DNA of 8,915 bases from Clostridiales bacterium (GTDB lineage Bacteria; Bacillota; Clostridia; Oscillospirales; Acutalibacteraceae): NCBI GenBank assembly GCA_012728445.1, contig JAAYFA010000215.1:1-8915 (forward strand), written 5' to 3'. Shown in pieces: positions 1-6,037 of the stretch. Below the pieces are notes generated by a model. That model was not told the origin of the DNA. It did not search any database and saw only the letters and a program-made list of their open reading frames with translations. The position numbers and the translations under genes were made by a program. Numbering within the stretch: the first letter of the stretch is position 1; each line of letters starts with the position of its first letter.

Positions 1-20
1 CAGGGTCATTGCAGAAAACC

Positions 21-845
21 TCAGCAATTCCCCTCATACACATACTCCAAATGCTTGCGCGCAACTTCGGCTAATGCGTACACCGTCTTCACCGGTGTGG
101 CGGCACAATCCTTCATTTGCCACTGCGGGAAGAAGCGGCTTATATGCAGCGGGATGGATGAGTCAATGGATGCCAACCAAGAGGATAGTGCGTCCATTTC
201 CGCTACGGAATCATTTTCGCCGGGAATGATGAGCGTTGTTACTTCCACATGGCAAGCTTTTGCCGCTAAGTGGATGGTGTTTTTGACCGTTGCCAAGTCG
301 CCACCGAGCTTTTTATAAAAACTCTCGGTATAGGCTTTGAGATCAATGTTCATGGCATCAATATAGGGTAAGAGTGCCAGCAGCGGTTCTTCGCAAATCA
401 TGCCATTGGTCACTACGACATTTTTAATGTTGTTTTCTCTTGCTAATCTTGCGCAGTCTAACACATATTCATAACCTACCAGCGGCTCGTTATAGGTGTA
501 GGCGATGCCGATATTGCCGCGTGGCGTTAATTCCAGCGCTTTATTTACCAGCGTTTCGGGCGAGACATGCTGCGTTTGAATGCTGCTGTCGGCCGTTGCG
601 ATGTCGCTGTTTTGGCAAAACGGACAGCGCAGGTTGCAGCCGAAACTGCCGACAGAAAGAATCATACCACCGGGATAAAAACGATTTAGCGGCTTTTTTT
701 CGATGGGGTCAAGTGCTATCGAAGTCACCTTGCCATAACTTTCACTGATGATGGTGCCCTGTACATTCTTGCGCGCGCGGCAGAGGCCTGTTTTGCCTTC
801 TTCCAGCGCGCAGTGATGCGGGCAGAGCGTACAGATTACTTTCAT
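21..845 (-). CDS. amrS: AmmeMemoRadiSam system radical SAM enzyme (AmrS)
   Basis: This 274-residue protein is a cytosolic radical SAM enzyme of the AmrS type, related to pyruvate formate-lyase activases. The CxxxCxxC motif for the 4Fe-4S/SAM cluster is C70, C74 and C77 (CNLRCPFCQN), following GSFG. Four more cysteines near the N-terminus (C5, C8, C12, C22) form the CxxCPHxC...GxC signature of the family. AYTYNEP (115-121) and the NIDLKAY segment (166-172) are typical of this branch. Its ATG overlaps the stop of the upstream LigB-AMMECR1 gene by four bases (ATGA), which implies translational coupling; a GAGGTGG sequence lies about 10 nt upstream of the start. The reaction and substrate are, to my knowledge, unestablished. 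The protein ends at VYEGNC, whereas some relatives carry a further cysteine-containing tail. The family call is secure; the function is not. Confidence 0.93.
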   Translation of the reverse strand: MKVICTLCPHHCALEEGKTGLCRARKNVQGTIISESYGKVTSIALDPIEKKPLNRFYPGGMILSVGSFGCNLRCPFCQNSDIATADSSIQTQHVSPETLVNKALELTPRGNIGIAYTYNEPLVGYEYVLDCARLARENNIKNVVVTNGMICEEPLLALLPYIDAMNIDLKAYTESFYKKLGGDLATVKNTIHLAAKACHVEVTTLIIPGENDSVAEMDALSSWLASIDSSIPLHISRFFPQWQMKDCAATPVKTVYALAEVARKHLEYVYEGNC

Positions 846-2227
846 TTGTGGCGTACCACCTCAAAGCGCTCCAGCGTATAATCCTCATTCGGCTGGATGC
901 CGCCCTTTTGCATAGCAATAGACACTTGCTCTTGCGGGGTGTTCACACCATCGAGGTTTGGCAGGAGCAATCCCCTTTTATAACCCTTGCTAACAATAAC
1001 ACCGTAGCGTTTTACATCGAGTTCGTCAATGGATTGTATCGGCTCCGCCGGGGCGAGTACATCCACGCTGTAGACGAGGTCTTTTAGCTCCGATTTTGTC
1101 ACAGTGGGGAAACGTGGATCTTCCGTACCGGCACTAACGGCATTACGCAGAATTTCTTCCGCAATGGAGTCGGTCATGGGACCGATGGTGCCGATGCAGC
1201 CGCGCAGTTGACCGTGTTTTTTAAGGGTGACAAAGGCGCCGGCGCGGCGGTTCAGCATTTCGGCTGGTAAACCGTCGGGCAGTTGAACGCGCTTGCCGGT
1301 TTTTAAATATATTTCGAGCGACAGCCGCGCCAAACGCACATAGGCATCTTCGCCGGATTTAGCCGCTTCAATTTGTTCTGCCTGCTTATTTTCATAGATG
1401 GTATCAAAATGTCGGCTTGCATCATCCCCGGTTACTCTGTAAGCGCAAACACCGTAGCCAACGCCGAAAGTGCCTTCGTATGAAAGAAAATCGCTATCCA
1501 CGGCTTGGCCGTCCAACGCACCCGCCATGATGATAAAGGAACGCAGACCGCATTCGGCTGCCGCCTCACTAAAACTTTCATCAAAGCTTAAAAAATGCAG
1601 AAAGTCTGCCTGTGCCATGGCGGTGGTAATGTCACTATCAAACGCCGGACCTGCTTCGTCAAATCCGTAAGGTCCGTCATCAGTAAGCTTGTGGGATAAA
1701 TCACCGCTGGCGACAAAGACCACGCGGCGATTTAAATCTTCAGCTGTTTGGGCAATGCATTTTCCTAATCTGTAATGGTCGAGCTCCGGAAGGCCGGATA
1801 GCCCTATGCGCACCAGCTTATAATCGTTGTATTGTTCATTGATAAAGCGTAAAGGTACAATCGTGGCATGGTCAAGGGTATTGTCGCGCTCGCCTTGCGT
1901 TCCTGCCGACAAGCCTACTTGTTCAGCCGCCCCAGCAAGAGCATGTACGAACTCGCTATCATACGCTGCTTCAATCTTCGCCGCGGGAGCGCCAAAACGC
2001 CCAAGGTCACCGCGCGCCGTTTCACCGGGTGAAATGTGAAAATAATCCGCATACATGGTGGTGTGCGGGGAAGTTAAAACAATGGTATCCGGCTTGAGCG
2101 CCGCTATTCGGTAGGCGACTTCTTTGAAAGCGTCAATGGTCTTTTGAATTTCTTTTTCTTTTCCCCGACCAACTTCCGGTAAAATGATGGGCGGATGAGG
2201 CACAATAAACGCTGCAATAACCGACAT
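842..2227 (-). CDS. amrA: AmmeMemoRadiSam protein: LigB/MEMO-like domain fused to AMMECR1
   Basis: This 461-residue two-domain protein is the partner of the AmrS radical SAM enzyme. Residues 1-265 resemble class III extradiol dioxygenase subunit B (LigB/MEMO fold): PHPP with H11, SPHTT with H55, GDLSHK with H179 and AECG with E225. These match the two His and one Glu iron ligands and the catalytic His of LigB enzymes. Residues about 290-461 are an AMMECR1 domain with the hallmark LRGCIG (341-346) and EDPRFP. I prefer the ATG at 2227 over an in-frame ATG at 2242: GGAGG lies 8 nt before 2227, while the earlier ATG has no ribosome site and itself overlaps this one. The earlier start would add five residues. 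The downstream amrS start overlaps this stop. The biochemical role is unknown; a metal-dependent step coupled to AmrS is inference. Confidence 0.92.
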   Translation of the reverse strand: MSVIAAFIVPHPPIILPEVGRGKEKEIQKTIDAFKEVAYRIAALKPDTIVLTSPHTTMYADYFHISPGETARGDLGRFGAPAAKIEAAYDSEFVHALAGAAEQVGLSAGTQGERDNTLDHATIVPLRFINEQYNDYKLVRIGLSGLPELDHYRLGKCIAQTAEDLNRRVVFVASGDLSHKLTDDGPYGFDEAGPAFDSDITTAMAQADFLHFLSFDESFSEAAAECGLRSFIIMAGALDGQAVDSDFLSYEGTFGVGYGVCAYRVTGDDASRHFDTIYENKQAEQIEAAKSGEDAYVRLARLSLEIYLKTGKRVQLPDGLPAEMLNRRAGAFVTLKKHGQLRGCIGTIGPMTDSIAEEILRNAVSAGTEDPRFPTVTKSELKDLVYSVDVLAPAEPIQSIDELDVKRYGVIVSKGYKRGLLLPNLDGVNTPQEQVSIAMQKGGIQPNEDYTLERFEVVRHK

Positions 2228-2230
2228 TTG

Positions 2231-2240
2231 ACCTTCCTCC
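2231..2240 (-). promoter_or_regulatory. Ribosome binding site that decides the amrA start
   Basis: On the minus strand GGAGGAAGG precedes the ATG at 2227 with GGAGG 8 nt away. It overlaps the first codons of the longer candidate beginning at 2242, which is preceded only by AT-rich sequence. This is the reason for choosing the shorter start. Confidence 0.75.
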
Positions 2241-2267
2241 ATTCAAATTATTCATCTATAACATTCT

Positions 2268-2312
2268 GTTAATCGATTACAATTGCGGCAAGAGCAGAGC
2301 TCTTTCCTACAA
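2268..2312 (-). repeat. Intergenic hairpin repeat, copy A (amr leader)
   Basis: This 45-bp element resembles copy B at 4963-5008; about 36 columns match in a hand alignment. Its core folds on the minus strand as a hairpin with TCT as the loop (2296-2298) and arms 2287-2295 and 2299-2307, paired except at one position. It lies between the predicted amr start point (about 2348) and the amrA ribosome site, so it should be part of the leader RNA. It has no T-run, so it is not an ordinary terminator. It could be a REP-like element or a regulatory structure. Confidence 0.6.
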
Positions 2313-2355
2313 ATCACATGGCGCAAATGTACAAGCATTATGCTCATTCCACTAA

Positions 2356-2383
2356 ATTATAACATATAAATATCTAATGCCAA
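2356..2383 (-). promoter_or_regulatory. Sigma-A-type promoter for amrA-amrS
   Basis: The minus strand reads TTGGCA (2383-2378), a 16-bp spacer, then a perfect TATAAT (2361-2356). The start point would be near 2348, giving a leader of about 120 nt before amrA. The sequence AAATATCTAA lies in the spacer and again just upstream of the -35 box (2368-2377 and 2396-2405 on the plus strand). That pair is a candidate binding site for a regulator. Confidence 0.7.
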
Positions 2384-2547
2384 ACCCCTAATACGAAATA
2401 TCTAAATAGCAAACCGTCGGATTATGCCCAACAGTATAATACTGATCCCTTACTAAAACCAGTCTAACAACTCTGCGCAAAAACCAATATATTAAAGGTT
2501 TTCGCTTGATTTTCAGAGGTTTATAATCGGGATTAGTATACGAATCA
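2384..2547. other. Non-coding gap between the ROK gene and the amr promoter
   Basis: I see no gene here. The stretch contains the second AAATATCTAA direct repeat (2396-2405), a 13-bp palindrome CAGTAT-A-ATACTG (2432-2444) and a hairpin-forming sequence at 2471-2518. The remainder is AT-rich and shows nothing recognisable. Confidence 0.5.
2471..2518 (-). terminator. Possible weak terminator hairpin after the ROK gene
   Basis: An inner stem pairs GCGAAAACC with GGTTTTTGC on the minus strand (2505-2497 with 2485-2477, one G-U pair) around an 11-nt AT loop. An outer CTCTG/CAGAG pair (2518-2514 with 2475-2471) encloses it. It starts 30 bp after the ROK stop. The stem is AT-rich and no clean T-run follows, so termination would be weak at best. 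Confidence 0.35.
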
Positions 2548-3783
2548 TTATTTGACTTTGTTATCTCTTAACGTTTTGGCACCTGTGGCTAAAAACGCAT
2601 GGATGGCAACACAAGCTGCCCCACGTTTATCCAGCTTGCTACTGTTTGCTATCATCAGATAACGCGGTTTATGTTGGTCGCTGAAAAAAGAAATTGCATT
2701 TTGCAACTGTTTGGCAAATTTTTCGATTGTAAATATCCCCGATGCGAGGAGCACCCTCTCCGGGTCAAGCAGGACCGCGCTGTTTGCCACAGCCATTGCA
2801 AAGCGCACGACGACGGACTTCATCAAGTGATTAACGCCGACATCTTCCTTTTCGTACGCCGATAAAATTTGCTCTAACGTTAGGTTGTTAATATCGCCAT
2901 TGCAGCTTTCAAACAGAACAGGCGCTTGTTCTGCGGAAAATATTTTTTTTGCGTTCTTGACGATAGCTTCATACGAAACCACGGTTTCAAGGCAACCACG
3001 TTTGCCGCAAACGCATTTGTCACCACCCGCTTCAACGCTGATGTGACCGAGTTCGACGGCACGGTAGTTTGAGCCGATAAAGTTTTTTTGCCCGACAAGC
3101 AGGGCGGCACCTACGCCTGGTCCATAACGTATAAATAATGTACTCTGCAGAGGCTTGGCGTGCCGGAGAATACTGTCCGAGCGGAGCATAGAACGCACAT
3201 TGTTTTCCACTGCGATGGGAAATGTTAGTGTTTTCATAAGTTCTGATACAATGTTTAAATCTTTTTCCAAAATCCCATAGGAGTCAATACTCGCGCCGTG
3301 TTCGCTGTCCACAATACCACTCACCGTTACACCCACGCCAACAACCTGAGCGACATCGACAGCCGATTCCGTTATGATGTCTTGCACGGTGGCTGAAACC
3401 ATTTTTCCGAAGGTGATTCGGTCCAGTGGGCAAAATGGTAGTTCGGTTATTTTTTTCGCTGTCATTTTACTATCCAAACGGACCAGAGATGTTTCAAAAC
3501 TCTCCGTTTCAAAACGAATGCCAATAACATAAAGCGAGAGATAATTGATGTCAATCAATTGTTCGCTGCGCCCGAGTCGACCTTCGGTCGTAACTTTGTC
3601 CGTTTCCACCACGGCGCCTTCGACAATCAGCTCCGCCATCAGTCCGGTAATGGCGGCAGGAGTCAAATTAGATTTTTGCGCCAAGGCTTTGCGCGATTGA
3701 GCCCCGTCATAATATAAAATATTCAGCAACAGGCTCCTGTTTGCGTTTTTAATATCGCTTACGTTTTGACCCGATTTAGCCAT
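2548..3783 (-). CDS. ROK-family transcriptional repressor (NagC/XylR/Mlc type)
   Basis: This 411-residue DNA-binding regulator has an N-terminal winged helix-turn-helix (about 10-62: SLLLNILYYDGAQSRKALAQ and following) and a C-terminal ROK sugar-kinase-fold sensor domain. The ROK zinc site is clear: H247 in ELGHISVE and the CxCGxxGC motif with C257, C259 and C264. GPGVGAALL (221-229) and GVTVSGIVD (151-159) match nucleotide- and sugar-binding loops. The position where ROK kinases have the catalytic Asp (END) reads ENN (N195), which fits a regulator without kinase activity. I chose the ATG at 3783 because GAGGGAG precedes it; an upstream TTG at 3816 would add 11 residues. It has its own promoter and a probable autoregulatory operator. 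The effector is likely a sugar or sugar phosphate but is unidentified; the URO-D gene just upstream is a candidate target by proximity only. Confidence 0.9.
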   Translation of the reverse strand: MAKSGQNVSDIKNANRSLLLNILYYDGAQSRKALAQKSNLTPAAITGLMAELIVEGAVVETDKVTTEGRLGRSEQLIDINYLSLYVIGIRFETESFETSLVRLDSKMTAKKITELPFCPLDRITFGKMVSATVQDIITESAVDVAQVVGVGVTVSGIVDSEHGASIDSYGILEKDLNIVSELMKTLTFPIAVENNVRSMLRSDSILRHAKPLQSTLFIRYGPGVGAALLVGQKNFIGSNYRAVELGHISVEAGGDKCVCGKRGCLETVVSYEAIVKNAKKIFSAEQAPVLFESCNGDINNLTLEQILSAYEKEDVGVNHLMKSVVVRFAMAVANSAVLLDPERVLLASGIFTIEKFAKQLQNAISFFSDQHKPRYLMIANSSKLDKRGAACVAIHAFLATGAKTLRDNKVK

Positions 3784-3786
3784 GTT

Positions 3787-3793
3787 CTCCCTC
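3787..3793 (-). promoter_or_regulatory. Ribosome binding site that decides the ROK start
   Basis: GAGGGAG on the minus strand ends 3 nt before the ATG at 3783, so GAGG is 6 nt away. The alternative TTG at 3816 has no such site. Confidence 0.6.
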
Positions 3794-3830
3794 GTTTCAC
3801 AGTTTTGACTTTGCAAAATGTCAATGATAC

Positions 3831-3840
3831 TTATCGATAA
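3831..3840. promoter_or_regulatory. TTATCGATAA palindrome in the ROK leader
   Basis: This perfect 10-bp palindrome lies in the leader between the dyad operator and the ROK ribosome site. It could be a second protein-binding site. Its shortness and AT-richness leave chance as a real possibility. Confidence 0.3.
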
Positions 3841-3845
3841 TCACC

Positions 3846-3870
3846 AGTTAATTAGAGGCGTTAATTAACT
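3846..3870. promoter_or_regulatory. Dyad operator at the ROK start point (probable autorepression site)
   Basis: A perfect 9-bp inverted repeat, AGTTAATTA (3846-3854) and TAATTAACT (3862-3870), is separated by 7 bp. It begins two bases downstream of the -10 box and covers the predicted start point near 3865. The size, AT-rich arms and central spacer resemble operators of ROK repressors such as XylR. A repressor bound here would block the promoter. Binding by the adjacent ROK protein is inference. Confidence 0.65.
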
Positions 3871-3872
3871 AT

Positions 3873-3900
3873 ATTCTACCCCAAAACTATTAAAAGTCAA
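3873..3900 (-). promoter_or_regulatory. Sigma-A-type promoter for the ROK gene
   Basis: The minus strand reads TTGACT (3900-3895), a 16-bp spacer, then TAGAAT (3878-3873). This gives a leader of about 80 nt. The 185-bp gap after the URO-D gene is therefore explained by an independent promoter, so the two genes need not be co-transcribed. Confidence 0.7.
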
Positions 3901-3968
3901 CCATTCTAATATATTTTTAATTATTTTAGCAAAACTCTGTTAAAAAGCGTTCCTTGATTTTGACAAAT

Positions 3969-4925
3969 TTATTTATAAATCCCTTCCTCGCGCCAAATCT
4001 TATTCATCAGCTCATACCGCGCAAGCGGCATCCCTGTATAGATACAATTTGAGGTGGAAAAAATATAACCGTATCCCGGCATTCCCTGTTGCAACGCACG
4101 GCGGACATCGGCAACAACCTCTTCTTCTAACCCGGTCTGCAGCAATCCGCAGTTGACATTGCCGATGAGGCAAACCTTGTCGCCTACCAAACGTTTCACT
4201 TGGGCTAGGTCAACGCCTGCCTGTGGGTCAATAGAATGGAGTGCGTGCGGGTTGCACTGCACCATTTGGTCCAAAATCGGCATAATATTGCCGTCTGTGT
4301 GCTTTATGGTGTAGAAACCAAGGTCTCTGTATGCCTTGATGATCTGAGCAAGGTAGGGCGCAACAAACTCCGAAAACATAGAGGGGCTAAAAAACGGGTT
4401 GGTATTAAAACAATAATCCGAACACATAGCGAATCCATCGACCAGCCCGGGATGCTTGGCGATCTGTTCAGCTTCCCTAATATGACTATCAACTGCTGCT
4501 TGTGCCTTCTTCTTTACCTTTTCCGGTTCATCAGCACACATGGCAGAAAATTCAAGCATATCTTCACCGTTGGGTATGGCTATGGTCGGGTCGCCGTAAA
4601 TCATAACGAATAACTTACCGTTCGTTTTTTCCTGTACAAGGTTATAAAACTTAATCTGCTCATCCATAGTATTGTTTGGCGCGCCGACAAAAATCGCGCT
4701 GTGACCATATTTTTCCGCAATATCAATGTAGCAATCCGCTTGGTCATTGCGTAGCAGCTCCTTTTCCGTTTCGCTCATTTGGTTCCACTGATTAAAATGC
4801 CGATGGTCCGGATGAACTTTGCCGATGGATTCCATTGTTAGATAGAATACAAGCTCAAAGTGCGGGACTCGGCCCGTTATCGGCTTTCTCTCAAGCGCTG
4901 CAATAAAGCGTTGCTTTTCTGTCAT
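3969..4925 (-). CDS. Uroporphyrinogen decarboxylase-like (URO-D/MtaA superfamily) protein
   Basis: This 318-residue TIM-barrel protein belongs to the superfamily of HemE and the corrinoid methyltransferases MtaA and CmuA. It is a paralogue rather than a haem enzyme: the HemE N-terminal substrate motif is not visible. Recognisable segments are NPFFSPSMFSEFVAPY (176-191), KHTDGNI (208-214), HSIDPQAGVDL (230-240), LIGNVNC (253-259) and YIFSTSNC (287-294). MtaA-type enzymes bind zinc through HxC plus a distant Cys; here the motif reads H209-x-D211 with C294 at the distal position. AAGGAG lies 8 nt before the ATG. No corrinoid protein or activase gene is nearby in the window. A ROK regulator gene follows. 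A methyl-transfer or sugar-linked role is possible; the substrate is unknown. Confidence 0.85.
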   Translation of the reverse strand: MTEKQRFIAALERKPITGRVPHFELVFYLTMESIGKVHPDHRHFNQWNQMSETEKELLRNDQADCYIDIAEKYGHSAIFVGAPNNTMDEQIKFYNLVQEKTNGKLFVMIYGDPTIAIPNGEDMLEFSAMCADEPEKVKKKAQAAVDSHIREAEQIAKHPGLVDGFAMCSDYCFNTNPFFSPSMFSEFVAPYLAQIIKAYRDLGFYTIKHTDGNIMPILDQMVQCNPHALHSIDPQAGVDLAQVKRLVGDKVCLIGNVNCGLLQTGLEEEVVADVRRALQQGMPGYGYIFSTSNCIYTGMPLARYELMNKIWREEGIYK

Positions 4926-4962
4926 AGAATCCGCTCCTTAAAGATATATAACTTATTAGCCA

Positions 4963-5008
4963 GTTGCGATTGTCGATTGACGGCAAGAACAGAGCCCTTG
5001 CTCTACAA
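4963..5008 (-). repeat. Intergenic hairpin repeat, copy B (upstream of the URO-D gene)
   Basis: This is the second copy of the element at 2268-2312, in the same orientation. The minus-strand hairpin pairs GCAAGGGC (5001-4994) with GTTCTTGC (4990-4983) around the same TCT loop. Two positions that are Watson-Crick pairs in copy A are G-U pairs here. It lies in the 97-bp gap between the pseudouridine synthase stop and the URO-D start and has no following T-run. Confidence 0.6.
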
Positions 5009-5022
5009 CATTCAAACGAAAT

Positions 5023-5925
5023 CTATTTGAAGCACGCATCAAAGGAACCCGGTATTTGTGCGTTAAAGATGAGCGTTTGGTTTGAAAAAGGATGTGTCAG
5101 TGTCAATCGACAGGCATGCAGCCCCAAACGATTGAGCGGGTTTGTCGTCGCACCATATTTTTTATCGCCAACCACACTGTGCCCCAAGTCTTTCAGGTGA
5201 ACTCTTATCTGGTTTTTACGTCCGGTTTTCAGCTGAATATCCACCATTGAATAACTCTCGTTTTCTTTTAAAACCTTGTATTCTGTAATAGCTTCAAGCC
5301 CATCGCCGGGTGTATTGCTCGAATACATAACCAGTGTTTTTGTTTGCCTTAACCATGATTTTACAGTCCCGCTTTTTTCTTTCAGTTGCCCTTCAACAAC
5401 CGCTATATAACGGCGTTCGGTCGCAAGCTCCCCCCACTTATCCTGCAAGGCGTTTTTTATCTTTTCGCTTTTTGCAAAAAGCAAAATACCGGATGTATCG
5501 CGGTCTAAGCGATGGACAACGAATACTCTGATCTTCGGATTTGTACGCGACATATACTGCAAAACCATTGTATAAGCTGTGTAAATGCGTTCTTTGTCTG
5601 TTGCAACACTAACAAGTCCGGCAGGCTTATTGATTACAATAAAATCGTCGTCCTCATAAATAATATCTGGAGATTCTTCAGCACTTTTCCCTCTTGTCGC
5701 CGAATATAATACATAAACTTTCTGTCCGGGTCGCAATAGGTAATCAAATTGTGTTTTTATCGTTCCATTAACCGAAACTTGTCCCCGCGAAAGGAATGAT
5801 TTGATATTGTTTCGAGACTTTCCTTTAATGTTCAGTAAAAGAAAGTCTAGCAATTGGCACGGCTGAACGACTTCAAATGTCATTTTTGCCGGTTTTCCGT
5901 TTACTTTACGGTGATTATTATTCAT
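5023..5925 (-). CDS. RluA/RluD-family pseudouridine synthase
   Basis: This 300-residue RNA-modifying enzyme isomerises specific uridines in rRNA or tRNA to pseudouridine. An S4 RNA-binding domain (about 22-75, with SRNNIKSFLSRGQVSVNG) precedes the catalytic domain. The catalytic motif HRLDRDTSG lies at 138-146 with the active-site Asp at D141. KTGRKNQIRVHL (233-244) is the conserved C-terminal family motif, and INKPAGL (98-104) is also typical. The length is normal for RluA/RluD-like proteins. The exact target cannot be assigned, because Bacillota carry several paralogues. The start at 5925 follows an in-frame stop two codons upstream and has no clear ribosome site; an internal Met15 is no better supported. 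Confidence 0.93.
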   Translation of the reverse strand: MNNNHRKVNGKPAKMTFEVVQPCQLLDFLLLNIKGKSRNNIKSFLSRGQVSVNGTIKTQFDYLLRPGQKVYVLYSATRGKSAEESPDIIYEDDDFIVINKPAGLVSVATDKERIYTAYTMVLQYMSRTNPKIRVFVVHRLDRDTSGILLFAKSEKIKNALQDKWGELATERRYIAVVEGQLKEKSGTVKSWLRQTKTLVMYSSNTPGDGLEAITEYKVLKENESYSMVDIQLKTGRKNQIRVHLKDLGHSVVGDKKYGATTNPLNRLGLHACRLTLTHPFSNQTLIFNAQIPGSFDACFK

Positions 5926-5963
5926 ACTTCATTTCATCATCTTTCATCATTGTTGCAAATTAA

Positions 5964-6011
5964 CAAAGCGTGCCCTGCTATGATTAAAATCATTCCAAGG
6001 CACGCTCTTTG
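5964..6011 (-). terminator. Probable terminator of the InlB-repeat protein gene
   Basis: This lies 27 bp beyond the stop at 6038. Outer arms pair GCGTGCC with GGCACGC (6005-5999 with 5974-5968), extended by CAAA/TTTG (6011-6008 with 5967-5964) across a 2-nt bulge. On the minus strand TTTGTTAATTT follows. The loop holds a second palindrome, ATGATT-2-AATCAT (5980-5993). The T-run is interrupted, so efficiency is uncertain. Confidence 0.55.
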
Positions 6012-6037
6012 GTTATTACATATAAATCATTGCGTCT

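Noticed and set aside
1..20. A minus-strand ATG at 9-7, with GAGG upstream, could begin the next gene of the amr operon.
   Set aside because: Only three codons are visible before the window edge, so it cannot be supported.
2228..2242. A longer amrA start at 2242 (five extra residues).
   Set aside because: It has no ribosome site, and the strong GGAGG lies inside its first codons in the right place for the ATG at 2227.
3784..3816. A TTG start for the ROK protein at 3816 (11 extra residues).
   Set aside because: The extra residues look unlike the family, no ribosome site precedes it, and the ATG at 3783 has one.
4236..4613. A 125-residue plus-strand open frame.
   Set aside because: It lies wholly antisense to the well-recognised URO-D gene, matches no family I know and has no ribosome site.
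4983..5001. Hairpin copy B as the terminator of the pseudouridine synthase gene.
   Set aside because: It lies about 20 bp after the stop but has no T-run, and its relative in the amr leader is not at a gene end.
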